A stretch of DNA of 64,000 bases, taken from DAOUJH01 sp965248955 (GTDB taxonomy: Bacteria; Chloroflexota; Dehalococcoidia; Lucifugimonadales; QGNO01). Every line of letters begins with the position of its first letter. The first letter of the stretch is position 1. The stretch spans positions 682,001-746,000 of the forward strand of contig OZ252212.1 in the NCBI GenBank assembly GCA_965248955.1, in the 5' to 3' direction. The notes under the pieces are model-generated. The model made no database searches. It had not been told where the DNA came from and saw only the letters and a program-made list of their open reading frames with translations. Shown here piece after piece: positions 49,662 through 58,372 of the stretch. Made by a program: the position numbers and the translations under genes.

Positions 49662-51386
49662 CTAGGACGGCGGCATCATGTCCGGATTTGCCTCCAGCAC
49701 GGCCGCAAACTGGTCCGGCGCCTCTATAAGCTCGTTGACGCTCTCCCCGGGCGGGATCATTGGATAAACGTTCTCCTCCGGGTCCACCACAAAGTCCACG
49801 ATCACCGGGCCTTCATGGGCCATCGCCTTTTCAATGGCGCTCGCCACCTGGTAGTTCTCGGTTACTCTGATGCCCAGCACCCCGAACGCTTCGGCCAGCT
49901 TCACAAAATCCGGGTTTCCCGTGTATTCGGTGGCGTAAAAAGTATCGTTGTAGAACATGTGCTGCCACTGCCTAACCATACCCAGGAACTGGTTGTTCAT
50001 TATGGCGAACTTCACCGGTATCTTGTTCTCCACCATAGTCGCCAGCTCGGACATCGTCATCTGGAAGCCGCCGTCACCCGCTATCGACCAGACCACCTCG
50101 CCGGGCCTGGCAAGCTGAGCCCCCATGGCGGCCGGCACCTCGAATCCCATGGCTCCGGCGCCTCCCGACGTGATCATGGTGTTGGGCTCCGTGAACGTGT
50201 ATAGCTGGGCCGCCCACATCTGATGCTGCCCCACTCCGGTAACTATAATCGCCTTGCCCTGTGTGATATCGGAAAGTTGCTTCAGGATGAACTGCTGGGT
50301 CAGCTTGGGGTTGTTGGGCATCCGCAGGGACGGATGCTCTCTGCGCAGCTGCTCGATCTCGTCCAGCCACTCTGTGCGGGTTGCCGGCTCTATCTGCTTG
50401 TTGAGCGTCCTGAGCACGCGACGCAGGTCTCCCACAATGGGAACGTGCGTCTTCACGTTCTGCCCAATCACCGCCGGGTCTATGTCCACGTGGATCACCT
50501 TGGCCTTTGGTGCGAAAGCGCTGACACGACCGGTAACACGGTCGTCAAACCGCGCCCCCAGTGAAATCACCAGGTCAGACCTGTCGATGGCCAGGCTTGC
50601 GTAGGCCACCCCGTGCATACCGGGCATCCCCACGCTGAGCACGTGTGTCTCCGGGAAGCAACTCAGGCCGAGCAGTGTGGTTATGACGGGGATCTCCGCC
50701 TTTTCGGCAAACTCCCTCAACTCCTCATAGGCGTGGGAAATGATCACGCCGTGCCCGGCAAGTATCACAGGCCGCTGAGCATCCTTGATCAGCTTAACCG
50801 CTTTCTTGATCTGGGTGGGATGGCCCTCTAGAGTCGGTTTGTATCCGGGCAGGTCTATCTCCTCCGGGTACTCAAACTCTGCTTTCTCTATGAACACATC
50901 CTTGGGTATGTCCACCAAGACGGGGCCTGGCCGGCCCGTCTTTGCTATGTAGAACGCTTCATGGATAGCCCTAGGGATATCCGCCGCCTTCATCACAAGG
51001 TAGTTGTGCTTGGTGATGGGCAGTGTGACTCCCGTGGTGTCTCCTTCTTGGAAAGCGTCCTTGCCAATCGCGGCGCGGGCTACCTGGCCAGTGATGCAGA
51101 CCATTGCCGAGGAGTCCATGTTTGCGCAAGCAATGCCCGTGACCAGGTTGGTTGCGCCCGGCCCGGAGGTGGCAAAGGCAACCCCTACCCTGCCAGACGC
51201 CCTGAAGTACCCGTCCGCCGCCATGGCTGCTCCCTGTTCATGGCGCACCAGTATATGCCGTATCTGCGGGTACTCCGGCATTGTCTGGTAGAGAGGTAGT
51301 ATCGCGCCGCCAGGGAGCCCAAATACCAGGTCCACACCCTCACGTATAAGGCTCTCACAAACCATCTGGGCGCCCGTGAGCTTCAT
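49662..51386 (-). CDS. ilvB: Acetolactate synthase catalytic subunit
   Basis: A 574-residue thiamine-diphosphate enzyme. The catalytic Glu is in ILVRHEQGAAMAADGY; the FAD-binding middle domain has VISLGARFDDRVTGR; the ThDP-binding signature is GDGGFQMTMSELATMVENKI ending in NN. It joins two pyruvates, or pyruvate and 2-ketobutyrate. A strong GGAGGTAGAGGAG precedes the ATG. It is the first gene of the ilv-leu operon, directly behind the T-box leader. Confidence 0.96.
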   Translation of the reverse strand: MKLTGAQMVCESLIREGVDLVFGLPGGAILPLYQTMPEYPQIRHILVRHEQGAAMAADGYFRASGRVGVAFATSGPGATNLVTGIACANMDSSAMVCITGQVARAAIGKDAFQEGDTTGVTLPITKHNYLVMKAADIPRAIHEAFYIAKTGRPGPVLVDIPKDVFIEKAEFEYPEEIDLPGYKPTLEGHPTQIKKAVKLIKDAQRPVILAGHGVIISHAYEELREFAEKAEIPVITTLLGLSCFPETHVLSVGMPGMHGVAYASLAIDRSDLVISLGARFDDRVTGRVSAFAPKAKVIHVDIDPAVIGQNVKTHVPIVGDLRRVLRTLNKQIEPATRTEWLDEIEQLRREHPSLRMPNNPKLTQQFILKQLSDITQGKAIIVTGVGQHQMWAAQLYTFTEPNTMITSGGAGAMGFEVPAAMGAQLARPGEVVWSIAGDGGFQMTMSELATMVENKIPVKFAIMNNQFLGMVRQWQHMFYNDTFYATEYTGNPDFVKLAEAFGVLGIRVTENYQVASAIEKAMAHEGPVIVDFVVDPEENVYPMIPPGESVNELIEAPDQFAAVLEANPDMMPPS

Positions 51387-51437
51387 TTCTCCTCTACCTC
51401 CGTAATAGCTCTTCCAAATTCAGCTTTGACTGACAAC

Positions 51438-51690
51438 AAAAAATCCCGTCCCACTAAGGGACGGGAAACGGTTCCCGCGGTACCACCCTTCTTCCCCAAC
51501 GTCACATCAGGGCTCTCTATTGCTATAACGGTGCAACTCCGTTGGCTCCAGCTCTACGGCCCAAGCCAACTGCTCCCGGGCGAGTTCGGGACCTCTTTGT
51601 CACCGGCTTTTCAGCTGCCGCCGGCTCTCTGTGACCGAGCTTCTCCTACTACTCCCATTCAAAGCAGAGTATTCACTTACTGTAACTATC
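51438..51690 (-). promoter_or_regulatory. T-box leader, leucine-specific by its CUC specifier
   Basis: On the minus strand it shows the T-box core AGGGTGGTACCGCGG (51475-51489) followed by a terminator stem CCCGTCCC-TTAGT-GGGACGGG and a run of T (51438-51465). The 5' part has a stem I with TGAATGGGAGTAGTA near 51650 and an AGAGAG bulge. The specifier loop reads GAACTCGCC, where GAA is followed by CTC (51582-51584), a leucine codon. When tRNA-Leu is uncharged it should pair and hold the antiterminator, so transcription reads into ilvB. The known rule (specifier plus T-box bulge UGGN pairing with the tRNA acceptor end) fits. Confidence 0.93.
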
Positions 51691-51692
51691 CA

Positions 51693-51721
51693 AAGTTAAC
51701 ACCAGCCACTGTGACTGTCAA
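51693..51721 (-). promoter_or_regulatory. Promoter of the T-box operon
   Basis: TTGACA (51716-51721) and TAACTT (51693-51698) are 17 bases apart; the -35 is perfect. Transcription should begin near 51686. Confidence 0.75.
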
Positions 51722-51789
51722 GTGCTGTGTGAATGTTCAGACAAGGCATAAGTCCTGCTAGGCGCATGTTGGACGATCTGTTGCGAGTT

Positions 51790-51930
51790 TCAAGAGGGCC
51801 AGAATCGTGAGACAGCCAGAGCGCTGGCAAGCACGATGCTCACGAGGGCACCTTCCCAAGCCGCCAGTATAGTGAACTTTGCATTGGCAAGGTCCTCTTT
51901 GGTCGCGTAGTGACTCAATTCGCCTTCCAA
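51790..51930 (-). pseudogene. Fragment of a small coiled-coil/membrane protein
   Basis: Reading on the minus strand from a possible TTG at 51930 gives about 46 residues: LEGELSHYATKEDLANAKFT then a membrane segment ending SALAVSRFWPS and a stop. This resembles the tail of XhlA-like or DUF1640-type coiled-coil proteins ('LEg.l...atKedla..k...'). Upstream the same frame continues to a TAA at about 51970 without an ATG, so it looks like a remnant. The real start could have been lost. Confidence 0.4.
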
Positions 51931-51987
51931 GCGAGCTATTTTGTCAGAAAACGGCGGATTTCGTGCGCCTTATGCCACAGTATCCTG

Positions 51988-52018
51988 TTGACATGGTGTA
52001 ACTCTTACGAGATATATG
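51988..52018 (+). promoter_or_regulatory. Promoter of the 58-residue membrane protein
   Basis: TTGACA at 51988-51993 is perfect; GATATA (17-base spacing) or the overlapping TATATG (19-base) is the -10. Confidence 0.5.
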
Positions 52019-52051
52019 TATAGCGTGGGCTTAGGGAAAGGAGGCTTCATC

Positions 52052-52228
52052 ATGCAGCGGAAGAAACTACAGCTAGGAGTAGCTGGCATTCCGATACTTG
52101 TGCTGCTGGCCGCATTCGTCTGGCTGGGAGTAAAACAGTTGAGTACAGTCTGCTACCGGCGGGAACGACCCTTCCTGACCCGGCAGCAGAAGCAGCAGAA
52201 GGCTGAACATCTGTATAAGGCAGCCTAA
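52052..52228 (+). CDS. Small single-pass membrane protein of unknown function
   Basis: A 58-residue protein, ATG 52052, with AAAGGAGG eleven bases upstream. Residues 1-7 are basic, then a hydrophobic segment GVAGIPILVLLAAFVWLGV, then a Cys and a basic, Gln-rich tail. A near-consensus promoter lies upstream and a 12-bp terminator directly after the stop, so it is a complete single-gene unit. I do not recognise a family. It could be a small regulator of a membrane complex, or a type I-like toxin, which is speculative. Confidence 0.65.
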   Translation: MQRKKLQLGVAGIPILVLLAAFVWLGVKQLSTVCYRRERPFLTRQQKQQKAEHLYKAA

Positions 52229-52230
52229 AA

Positions 52231-52265
52231 CGCCGCCCAGGGTAGCCTCCCTGGGCGGCGTTTTT
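52231..52265 (+). terminator. Strong intrinsic terminator
   Basis: CGCCGCCCAGGG (52231-52242) and CCCTGGGCGGCG (52249-52260) form a perfect 12-bp GC-rich stem with a six-base loop, followed by TTTTT. The reverse strand has AAAA before the stem, so it may also stop transcription from the right. Confidence 0.9.
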
Positions 52266-52350
52266 ACGTGGAAAAACTAGGCCCTCGGCACGGGAGATTT
52301 CAATGATTATGTCAGTACGCACACCGTGCCATGGTGTGTGCCCTGCTCTA

Positions 52351-52908
52351 CTAGAACCGCATGTATATTGTATCCGCGGTCTCCCAAATGAGCTGGTAAT
52401 ACTCTATGTCGCTGGGGACTTCGAAGAACATCCACCCCACCAGCTCGCAGGGAGAGCCTGCCTCGTCACAGGTCTGGTGTAACTCCACGGTAGGGGCGTC
52501 TAAGCCGTCTCCCCAGAGGAAGGGAAGCAGGCTTCCATCCGAAGGCAACTCCTCGGCCACGTCGCTCCTGTCCTGGAATGGATTGAGCGGCCTGTAGTCA
52601 AAGAACTCGCCGTCTCTGAGCCTGGCGGACTGCGTGTCTATGGAGAGGAAGACAATGTTTGCCTGTCGGTTGCGCAGCTCCAGGTGGGCCGCCGCAATCA
52701 TCCTGCCCTCTTGGGAGGGCCTGATCACGTAATGGTTGTCTTCTATTGAGTATGCCACCTCATCCACAAGGCGCATCTCCTTTACCCTGACGGTGAGGGC
52801 CTCTCCAAAGGCCCAGTCCGTGGCGCTCGACCCCGCAGTGCATGCGGACAGGGCCAGCAGGGAGAGGAGAATAACCAGTGCAGACGTGGTCAGTGCTCGG
52901 TTGGTCAT
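52351..52908 (-). CDS. Lipoprotein of unknown function, DUF4352-like
   Basis: A 185-residue protein. The signal peptide ALTTSALVILLSLLALSAC ends in a lipobox Cys (residue 23). The rest is beta-rich with a pattern (MIAAAHLELRNRQANIVFLS ... DGEFFDYRPLNPF) close to DUF4352-type immunoglobulin-like extracellular domains. It is predicted to sit outside the membrane. The next gene upstream on this strand is the cysteine desulfurase, 30 bases away; the two may share a transcript. Confidence 0.7.
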   Translation of the reverse strand: MTNRALTTSALVILLSLLALSACTAGSSATDWAFGEALTVRVKEMRLVDEVAYSIEDNHYVIRPSQEGRMIAAAHLELRNRQANIVFLSIDTQSARLRDGEFFDYRPLNPFQDRSDVAEELPSDGSLLPFLWGDGLDAPTVELHQTCDEAGSPCELVGWMFFEVPSDIEYYQLIWETADTIYMRF

Positions 52909-52938
52909 CTGTAGTCTCTCAGGATAATGATAACAGTG

Positions 52939-54138
52939 CTACGCAGTTATGGAAGATATGGACGCCATGGATCTCAGCTTTTGCACGAGATCAGGAAGGA
53001 CTTCCAGCACGTAGTCCACGTCTTGATCCGTGTTTTCCCGGCCCAGCGTCAGCCGCAGGCTGGACTGTGCCAGCTCCGCCGTCAACCCTATGGCGACAAG
53101 AACGTGAGACGGTTCCAGGGATGCCGACGTGCAGGCGCTTCCGCTCGATGCCGCCACCCCCGCGAAGTCCAGTCCCAGCAGCAGCGGTTCGCCCTCCAGG
53201 TGCTCGAATGAGAGGTTGATACTGTTGGGTAGACGCCGTTCCGGGTGACCGTTCAAGAAAACGGAGGGTATCCTCTCCTGGATGCCATGTATAAGTCTGT
53301 CCCTCAAACACCTGGTGTGCCCGCTGAGCCACTCCTGCTCATCCATGGCCAGCCGGAGCGCCTTGGCGCTGCCAGCAATGCCGGCCACGTTCTCCGTGCC
53401 GGCGCGCCGCTGTCTCTGCTGGCTGCCGCCCACGTGCTGCGGCGTGAAAGGAGTGCCCCGTCTTGCATAGAGGATGCCCACGCCCTTGGGCCCGTGAAAC
53501 TTATGCGCCGAAAGGCTCAGCATGTCCACTCCAAGCCGCTTCACGTCTATGTCCAGGTATCCCGCGGCTTGAACGGCGTCCGTGTGGAAAGTGATGCTGC
53601 GCTCCATGGCGGAGGCACGCTCTTTGACCAGCTTTGCCGCTTCCGCCACGGGTAAGACGGTGCCTATCTCGTTGTTGGCGTACATCATGCTGACCAGGAT
53701 GGTGCGATCCGTGATGGCCTTGTTCAGATCCTCCAGGTCGACCATACCGTACCTATCCACGGGCAGATACGTCACGTTGTATCCCAGGTTTTCCAGGAAA
53801 TGACAGGCGTGGAGCACGGCATGGTGCTCAATGCCTGTTGTGATGATGTGGTCGCCGGTGGGTCGCAGAGCCATGGCCGCTCCGTAGACCGCCGTGTTGT
53901 CGGCCTCCGTGCCTCCGCTGGTGAAAATCACCTCGCTGGTGCGACAGCCCAGAATCCGCGCCACCGCCTCCCTGGACTCATCCACAGCCTTGCGCGCCTC
54001 CTGGGCCAGGGTGTAGATGCTGGAGGGATTACCGTAGCTCTCCATGAAATACGGCAACATGGCCTCCAGGACCTCAGGCCGCATATTGGTTGTAGCGGCG
54101 TGGTCCATGTAGATCAGGTCTTTCGGCTTTTCAGCCAT
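52939..54138 (-). CDS. Cysteine desulfurase (NifS/IscS-like)
   Basis: A 399-residue PLP aminotransferase-fold enzyme that takes sulfur from cysteine for Fe-S clusters or tRNA thiolation. The PLP lysine is in SLSAHKFHGPKGVG; the catalytic Cys in SSGSACTSASLEPSHVL, the loop of group I desulfurases. Other marks: IYMDHAATTNMRPEVLEAM, FTSGGTEADNTAVYGAA, TTGIEHHAVL and MMYANNEIGTV. Start ATG 54138 (MAEKPKDLIY) follows GGAGAG. No scaffold or MnmA gene adjoins it, but it could supply the sulfur used by the MoaD-like carrier. Confidence 0.93.
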   Translation of the reverse strand: MAEKPKDLIYMDHAATTNMRPEVLEAMLPYFMESYGNPSSIYTLAQEARKAVDESREAVARILGCRTSEVIFTSGGTEADNTAVYGAAMALRPTGDHIITTGIEHHAVLHACHFLENLGYNVTYLPVDRYGMVDLEDLNKAITDRTILVSMMYANNEIGTVLPVAEAAKLVKERASAMERSITFHTDAVQAAGYLDIDVKRLGVDMLSLSAHKFHGPKGVGILYARRGTPFTPQHVGGSQQRQRRAGTENVAGIAGSAKALRLAMDEQEWLSGHTRCLRDRLIHGIQERIPSVFLNGHPERRLPNSINLSFEHLEGEPLLLGLDFAGVAASSGSACTSASLEPSHVLVAIGLTAELAQSSLRLTLGRENTDQDVDYVLEVLPDLVQKLRSMASISSITA

Positions 54139-54293
54139 GCCAACTCTCCACAATCAGGTCAACTTTCCTATTCAGTTTAGCATAGAGACTGCTATTGGGG
54201 CAGGTTCCCCCACAACGAATGCCGGGCGGCGATGGTATTTCGAACCGTATCTGCGACGGCGGGGCTCCCTGGCATCCTACCTACCACCGGCGT

Positions 54294-55556
54294 TCATGCT
54301 CCCTTGATCGTGCTCTGCATGGACGGTATGTCCAGCCTGCGCACCTGCCGGTCGCGAGCAGCGCCGAATACGGCAAAAGCTATCACCGCCGCGCCGCCGA
54401 TTGCCACAGCGCTTGAAGCGCCGATGTAGCTGGCGAGGATTCCCGCATAAAACCCGCCGAGCGGCATTATATTGAACGTCATGCCCCACAGTCCCATAAT
54501 CCTGCCGCGCAGTTGATCGGGCACCAGCAGTTGCAAAGTGCTCTGGGCCAGAATCATGTAGGTGGCAGTGGACATTCCGGCCAAAGCCACCAGCGCCAGA
54601 GAAACAGGGAACCAATTGGAATAGCCAAACAGGATGAGCAGCGTTCCAAAGGCAATTGCGCCGCCAACGAGCACAACACCCTTGTTCTGGAAATCACGCA
54701 AAGACGCCACTATCAGCGTCCCCGTCACTGCCCCTATTCCACTCATGGCGTGAAGGAAGCCAAGTCCCGACGGTCCCACTCCCAGAATGTCTTTTTGGAA
54801 TATGGGCAGCAGGAAAACGTAGGACAGGCCAAAGAAGCTGTTGAAGAAGGTCATGCCCAGCAGAAAGGCGAAGATGTGGTGTTTGCGCACGAAGGACAGG
54901 CCATCCAGGAGGTCTCTAAAGAAGGCTGCTGAACGGGACCGCGGGATCCTGGGCATGCGTATCGCGCTTAGGAACATCACGAAGACCAAGAAGCCGGCGG
55001 TGGCAAGATACAGCGTCAAAGGCGCTCCAACCCAGGCGATGAGCACTCCGGCTATGGCGGGACCAACTATTCTGTTGCCCTGCCAGACCATGGAGTTCAG
55101 CGCCACGGCGTTCATCATCACCCGCCGGTCTATGAGATGAGGAAAAATAGCCTGCCGCGACGGCTGATCGAAGGCGCCCAGTGCTCCCATTATGAATGCG
55201 TTCACCATGATGTGCCAGGGTTGGACCAAGCCCATCAAGACCAGAGTGGCCATGGCGCCGACGGCTACGGCGTTCAGCGACTGCACTATCATTATCAGGC
55301 GTCTGGGGTCCACCTTGTCCGCTACCACCCCTCCAAACAGGTTCAAAACGATAGCGGGTACAGCCATGGACAGTCCGACAAGCCCCAGCTGTAGGGACGA
55401 GCCTGTGATGTCATACATCAGCCAGCCAATGGTCACGATGAGCATCTGAAAGCCCATGACGGAGACCACCTGGCCGGACCAGAAGATGCGATAATCCCGG
55501 TATTGCAGCGCCTCGAACAGGCTCACGCGTGAAATCAAGGCGGTCAGCAAAGACAT
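54294..55556 (-). CDS. MFS transporter (TIGR00900/MFS_3 type)
   Basis: A 420-residue protein with about twelve membrane segments. It starts SLFEALQYRDYRIFWSGQVV SVMG and has GGVVADKVDPRRLIMIVQSL, the loop 2-3 motif, then FDQPSRQAIFPHLIDRRVM. The ordering matches macrolide-type or siderophore exporters. It resembles the MFS gene at 39785-41119 in the same window. Substrate unknown. Confidence 0.82.
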   Translation of the reverse strand: MSLLTALISRVSLFEALQYRDYRIFWSGQVVSVMGFQMLIVTIGWLMYDITGSSLQLGLVGLSMAVPAIVLNLFGGVVADKVDPRRLIMIVQSLNAVAVGAMATLVLMGLVQPWHIMVNAFIMGALGAFDQPSRQAIFPHLIDRRVMMNAVALNSMVWQGNRIVGPAIAGVLIAWVGAPLTLYLATAGFLVFVMFLSAIRMPRIPRSRSAAFFRDLLDGLSFVRKHHIFAFLLGMTFFNSFFGLSYVFLLPIFQKDILGVGPSGLGFLHAMSGIGAVTGTLIVASLRDFQNKGVVLVGGAIAFGTLLILFGYSNWFPVSLALVALAGMSTATYMILAQSTLQLLVPDQLRGRIMGLWGMTFNIMPLGGFYAGILASYIGASSAVAIGGAAVIAFAVFGAARDRQVRRLDIPSMQSTIKGA

Positions 55557-55608
55557 CTAGATCAACGGGAAATGACCATGCTTTACGGTCATGGTAGAGT
55601 ATGCCGGC

Positions 55609-55824
55609 CTATCCCCTGTCGGGAATACTGGTCCAGACCACGCCGGAGGCGTCCTGCATTATGCCCTTGTCTTTGATAGCCTGTTTGATGGCTACCAGCG
55701 TAGCGTTGGGATCGCCTATCACAAGCTTCCAGGCGGGCTCTTCAGGAAGCCAGTAGGGGGACGTTATCCGCACTACAGTTCCTTGGCTGGGGTTTACGTA
55801 GATGCCTATTTTGTCTCTGTCCAT
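55609..55824 (-). CDS. Small conserved protein of unknown function
   Basis: A 71-residue soluble protein (MDRDKIGIYVNPSQGTVVRI TSPYW ...). GGGAGG lies five bases before ATG 55824. No motif recognised. It begins 22 bases after glmS on the same strand, so it is probably co-transcribed with glmS-plsC-cmk. Confidence 0.55.
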   Translation of the reverse strand: MDRDKIGIYVNPSQGTVVRITSPYWLPEEPAWKLVIGDPNATLVAIKQAIKDKGIMQDASGVVWTSIPDRG

Positions 55825-55846
55825 AAAATCCTCCCAAGCGGGCATA

Positions 55847-57688
55847 CTACTCCACAGTTACCGTCTTTGCTAGGTTCCTTGGCTGGTCTACGTCACAGCC
55901 TCTACGTACCGCCACGTGATAGGCCAGCATCTGCAGGGGCACGGCAGAGACTATGGGAGTAAGAAGTTCCGGCGTCTGTGGAATCTCAATGACCTCATCG
56001 GCCAGGGCCGCTAGGTCTTCGTCGCCCTCGCTGACCAGGGCTATTATCCTTCCTCCCCTTGCCTTCACCTCCTCAACGTTGCCTCGCATTTTATCGTATA
56101 GACCGTCCTGCGGCGCAATCACCACTACCGGCATATTCTCGTCTATGAGGGCTATTGGACCGTGCTTCATCTCCCCCGCCGGGTAGCCCTCAGCATGGAT
56201 GTAGCTGACCTCCTTCAGCTTCAGAGCCCCCTCCAGGGCAACGGGCATGTTCAAGCCGCGGCCCAGGTAGAGGAAGTTCTCATATCTATGCAGCTTCTGG
56301 GCCAGCTCTTCTATCCGCTTCTCCTGCGCCAGCGCCTGGCCCACCAATCTTGGAATGGTGGCCAGGTCTTGCAGCAGCATGCTCAGCATCTGGTCGTCGA
56401 TAGCCTGCCTGGCTCTACCCAAATATGCGGCGAGCAGGTAGAGCGCCGCAATGGAGCCCGTGAAACACTTGGTGGTGGCAACCCCAATCTCCGGCCCTAC
56501 GCCTATGTTCACCGTGCCGTCTACAATACGGGTAGCCTGACTGGAATCCACGTTGCAAACGGAGATCTGCCTGGCTTTCTTGTGCGCCGCCGCCTCTATT
56601 GCGGCAAGGGTATCCACCGTCTCTCCCGACTGGCTGACCGAAACAACCAGGGTGCGCTCGTCTACAACGGGGTCCCTGTATCGCAGCTCGGAAGCGTTGT
56701 CCGCCTCTGCCGGCAGACCAGCAAGCTTCTCTATATAGTGGCGGCCTACCTGTGCCGCCAGCAGGCTGGTGCCCATGCCGGTGAGCACCACCCTGTTCAA
56801 ATCTGCTATCTCTGAGTTGGAGAACGGGAACCCTTCCAGCACCACCTGCGGAGGGTCAAAGGAAATTCTGCCGGACAGGGTCTGAAGCAAAGCCTGTGGC
56901 TGCTCCATGATCTCCTTCAGCATGAAATGCTTGAAGCCACCCTTGGCCAGGGCCATGCTGTCGTAGGGGGCCTGTTGCGGCAGCCTCTCCACGGCGCCGT
57001 TCTCCAGCGACCGGTAGTGGACGCGGTCGGGCCATACTGCTGCCAGCTCGCCCGGGCCAAGGTAGACGACGCGAGAGGTGTAGGGAAGCAGGGCAGGCAG
57101 ATCGCTGGCAAGATACATTTCGCCTTCGCCGTAGCCAACCGTGATCCCGCCGGCATTCCCCAAACGGAAGGCGACCAGGCGGTCCGCCTGTGAAGCGAGC
57201 ATGGCCACCACGGCTTGGGCTCCCTTTATCGACCTGGCCGACGAGGCAACCGCCTCTTCCAAGGAGGCGCCCTCCGCCATAAACGACTCGACAAGGTGAG
57301 CTATGACCTCGGTATCCGTTTGCGAGCTGAATCTGTGGCCGTCTTCTTGGAGTTGCCGCTTCAAGCTGAGGTAGTTCTCCACAATGCCGTTGTGCACTAT
57401 CACCACGTCCCTGTTGCAATCTCCGTGGGGGTGCGCGTTTACCTCGTTGGGGCTGCCATGCGTGGCCCAGCGGGTGTGTCCAATGCCCACCACTCCCAGG
57501 GGAAGGGCGCCGTTCAGCGATTTGACAAGCGCACTCAGCTTTCCCGTGGCCTTGTGGACGGCAAGCCCCTCTCCATTCACAACGGCGATGCCCGCACTGT
57601 CATATCCGCGGTACTCCAGACGCTCCAACCCTTGAAGGAGTATCGGCGCCGCTTCCTTACTGCCTATATAGCCTATGATTCCGCACAT
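55847..57688 (-). CDS. glmS: Glucosamine-6-phosphate synthase
   Basis: A 613-residue enzyme making GlcN6P from fructose 6-phosphate and glutamine for cell-wall precursors. Catalytic Cys2 is in MCGIIGYIG; the glutaminase domain has RLEYRGYDSAGIAV, IGHTRWATHG and IVENYLSLKRQL. Two SIS domains follow (VVLTGMGTSLLAAQVGRHYI, VSVSQSGETVDTLAAIEAAA, GRGLNMPVALEGALKLKEVS Y). The C-terminus is LAKTVTVE. There are only 21 bases to the upstream plsC, so no glmS ribozyme is present. Confidence 0.95.
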   Translation of the reverse strand: MCGIIGYIGSKEAAPILLQGLERLEYRGYDSAGIAVVNGEGLAVHKATGKLSALVKSLNGALPLGVVGIGHTRWATHGSPNEVNAHPHGDCNRDVVIVHNGIVENYLSLKRQLQEDGHRFSSQTDTEVIAHLVESFMAEGASLEEAVASSARSIKGAQAVVAMLASQADRLVAFRLGNAGGITVGYGEGEMYLASDLPALLPYTSRVVYLGPGELAAVWPDRVHYRSLENGAVERLPQQAPYDSMALAKGGFKHFMLKEIMEQPQALLQTLSGRISFDPPQVVLEGFPFSNSEIADLNRVVLTGMGTSLLAAQVGRHYIEKLAGLPAEADNASELRYRDPVVDERTLVVSVSQSGETVDTLAAIEAAAHKKARQISVCNVDSSQATRIVDGTVNIGVGPEIGVATTKCFTGSIAALYLLAAYLGRARQAIDDQMLSMLLQDLATIPRLVGQALAQEKRIEELAQKLHRYENFLYLGRGLNMPVALEGALKLKEVSYIHAEGYPAGEMKHGPIALIDENMPVVVIAPQDGLYDKMRGNVEEVKARGGRIIALVSEGDEDLAALADEVIEIPQTPELLTPIVSAVPLQMLAYHVAVRRGCDVDQPRNLAKTVTVE

Positions 57689-57709
57689 AATGACGATGGA
57701 TAGACGCGT

Positions 57710-58372
57710 TCAGGGGAGATCACGCCGGGGTATTGTGCCTTTGCCAAGGTAAATTCCCCTGTACTCCTCAGGCAGCAATACCGCCACCCGGTTCATGATC
57801 ATCTCGGTCAGCGAATCGAGCACGGGGCCCCTAACGTTGCCTTCCATGGGGGGCAAGCTGAACGGCTGGCCAATGTTGACCTTGAAATGTGCAAAGGGGA
57901 ACAGCAGGCGCTTGAGGGATTGGACGTTCTCCGTGCCAGTGATGCCCACGGGCAGGATAGGTGCGTTGGATTTCAAAGCAAGGTATGCCACGCCGTTGCT
58001 CACCGGGCCAATGCCACGAGGATTTCTAGTCCCCTCAGGAAACAAAGCCACTACTTCTTCCCCTTCCAGTTTCCTGAGCAGCCACCTCAGCAAATCGACG
58101 TCACGGCCGTTCCTGTCGGTTGGGTAGCCATGCCACTGGTTCATAAACCAGGATACCACCGGCCGGCGGAACAGTCCGCGTTTCGCCACCAGGTTGAGAG
58201 GACGGTTTATGCCGGCGACCAATACGGGTGGATCGGCGTTGGATTGATGATTGGCCACCACTATCAGCCTTCCTATAGGCGGGATCCCTTCCTGGCCTAC
58301 AACTTCCCAGCGCCCAAAGGTGAAGAAGCAGGACCTGGCCAGAACCCTGCTGGCTTTGTATACAAGCGTCAC
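57710..58372 (-). CDS. plsC: 1-acyl-glycerol-3-phosphate acyltransferase
   Basis: A 220-residue membrane-associated PlsC-type enzyme that adds the second acyl chain of phosphatidic acid. The HX4D motif is in VANHQSNADPPVLVAGI; block 2 and the arginine loop follow (VAKRGLF); FPEGTRNPRG is block 3; ALKSNAPILPVGITG is block 4. GTG 58372 is chosen because AGAGGAG is five bases upstream and it overlaps cmk's stop (GTGA), rather than GTG 58402. Confidence 0.88.
   Translation of the reverse strand: MTLVYKASRVLARSCFFTFGRWEVVGQEGIPPIGRLIVVANHQSNADPPVLVAGINRPLNLVAKRGLFRRPVVSWFMNQWHGYPTDRNGRDVDLLRWLLRKLEGEEVVALFPEGTRNPRGIGPVSNGVAYLALKSNAPILPVGITGTENVQSLKRLLFPFAHFKVNIGQPFSLPPMEGNVRGPVLDSLTEMIMNRVAVLLPEEYRGIYLGKGTIPRRDLP

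Noticed and set aside
55847..57709. glmS ribozyme
   Set aside because: Only 21 bases separate plsC from glmS, too few for the ribozyme, and no core motif is seen.
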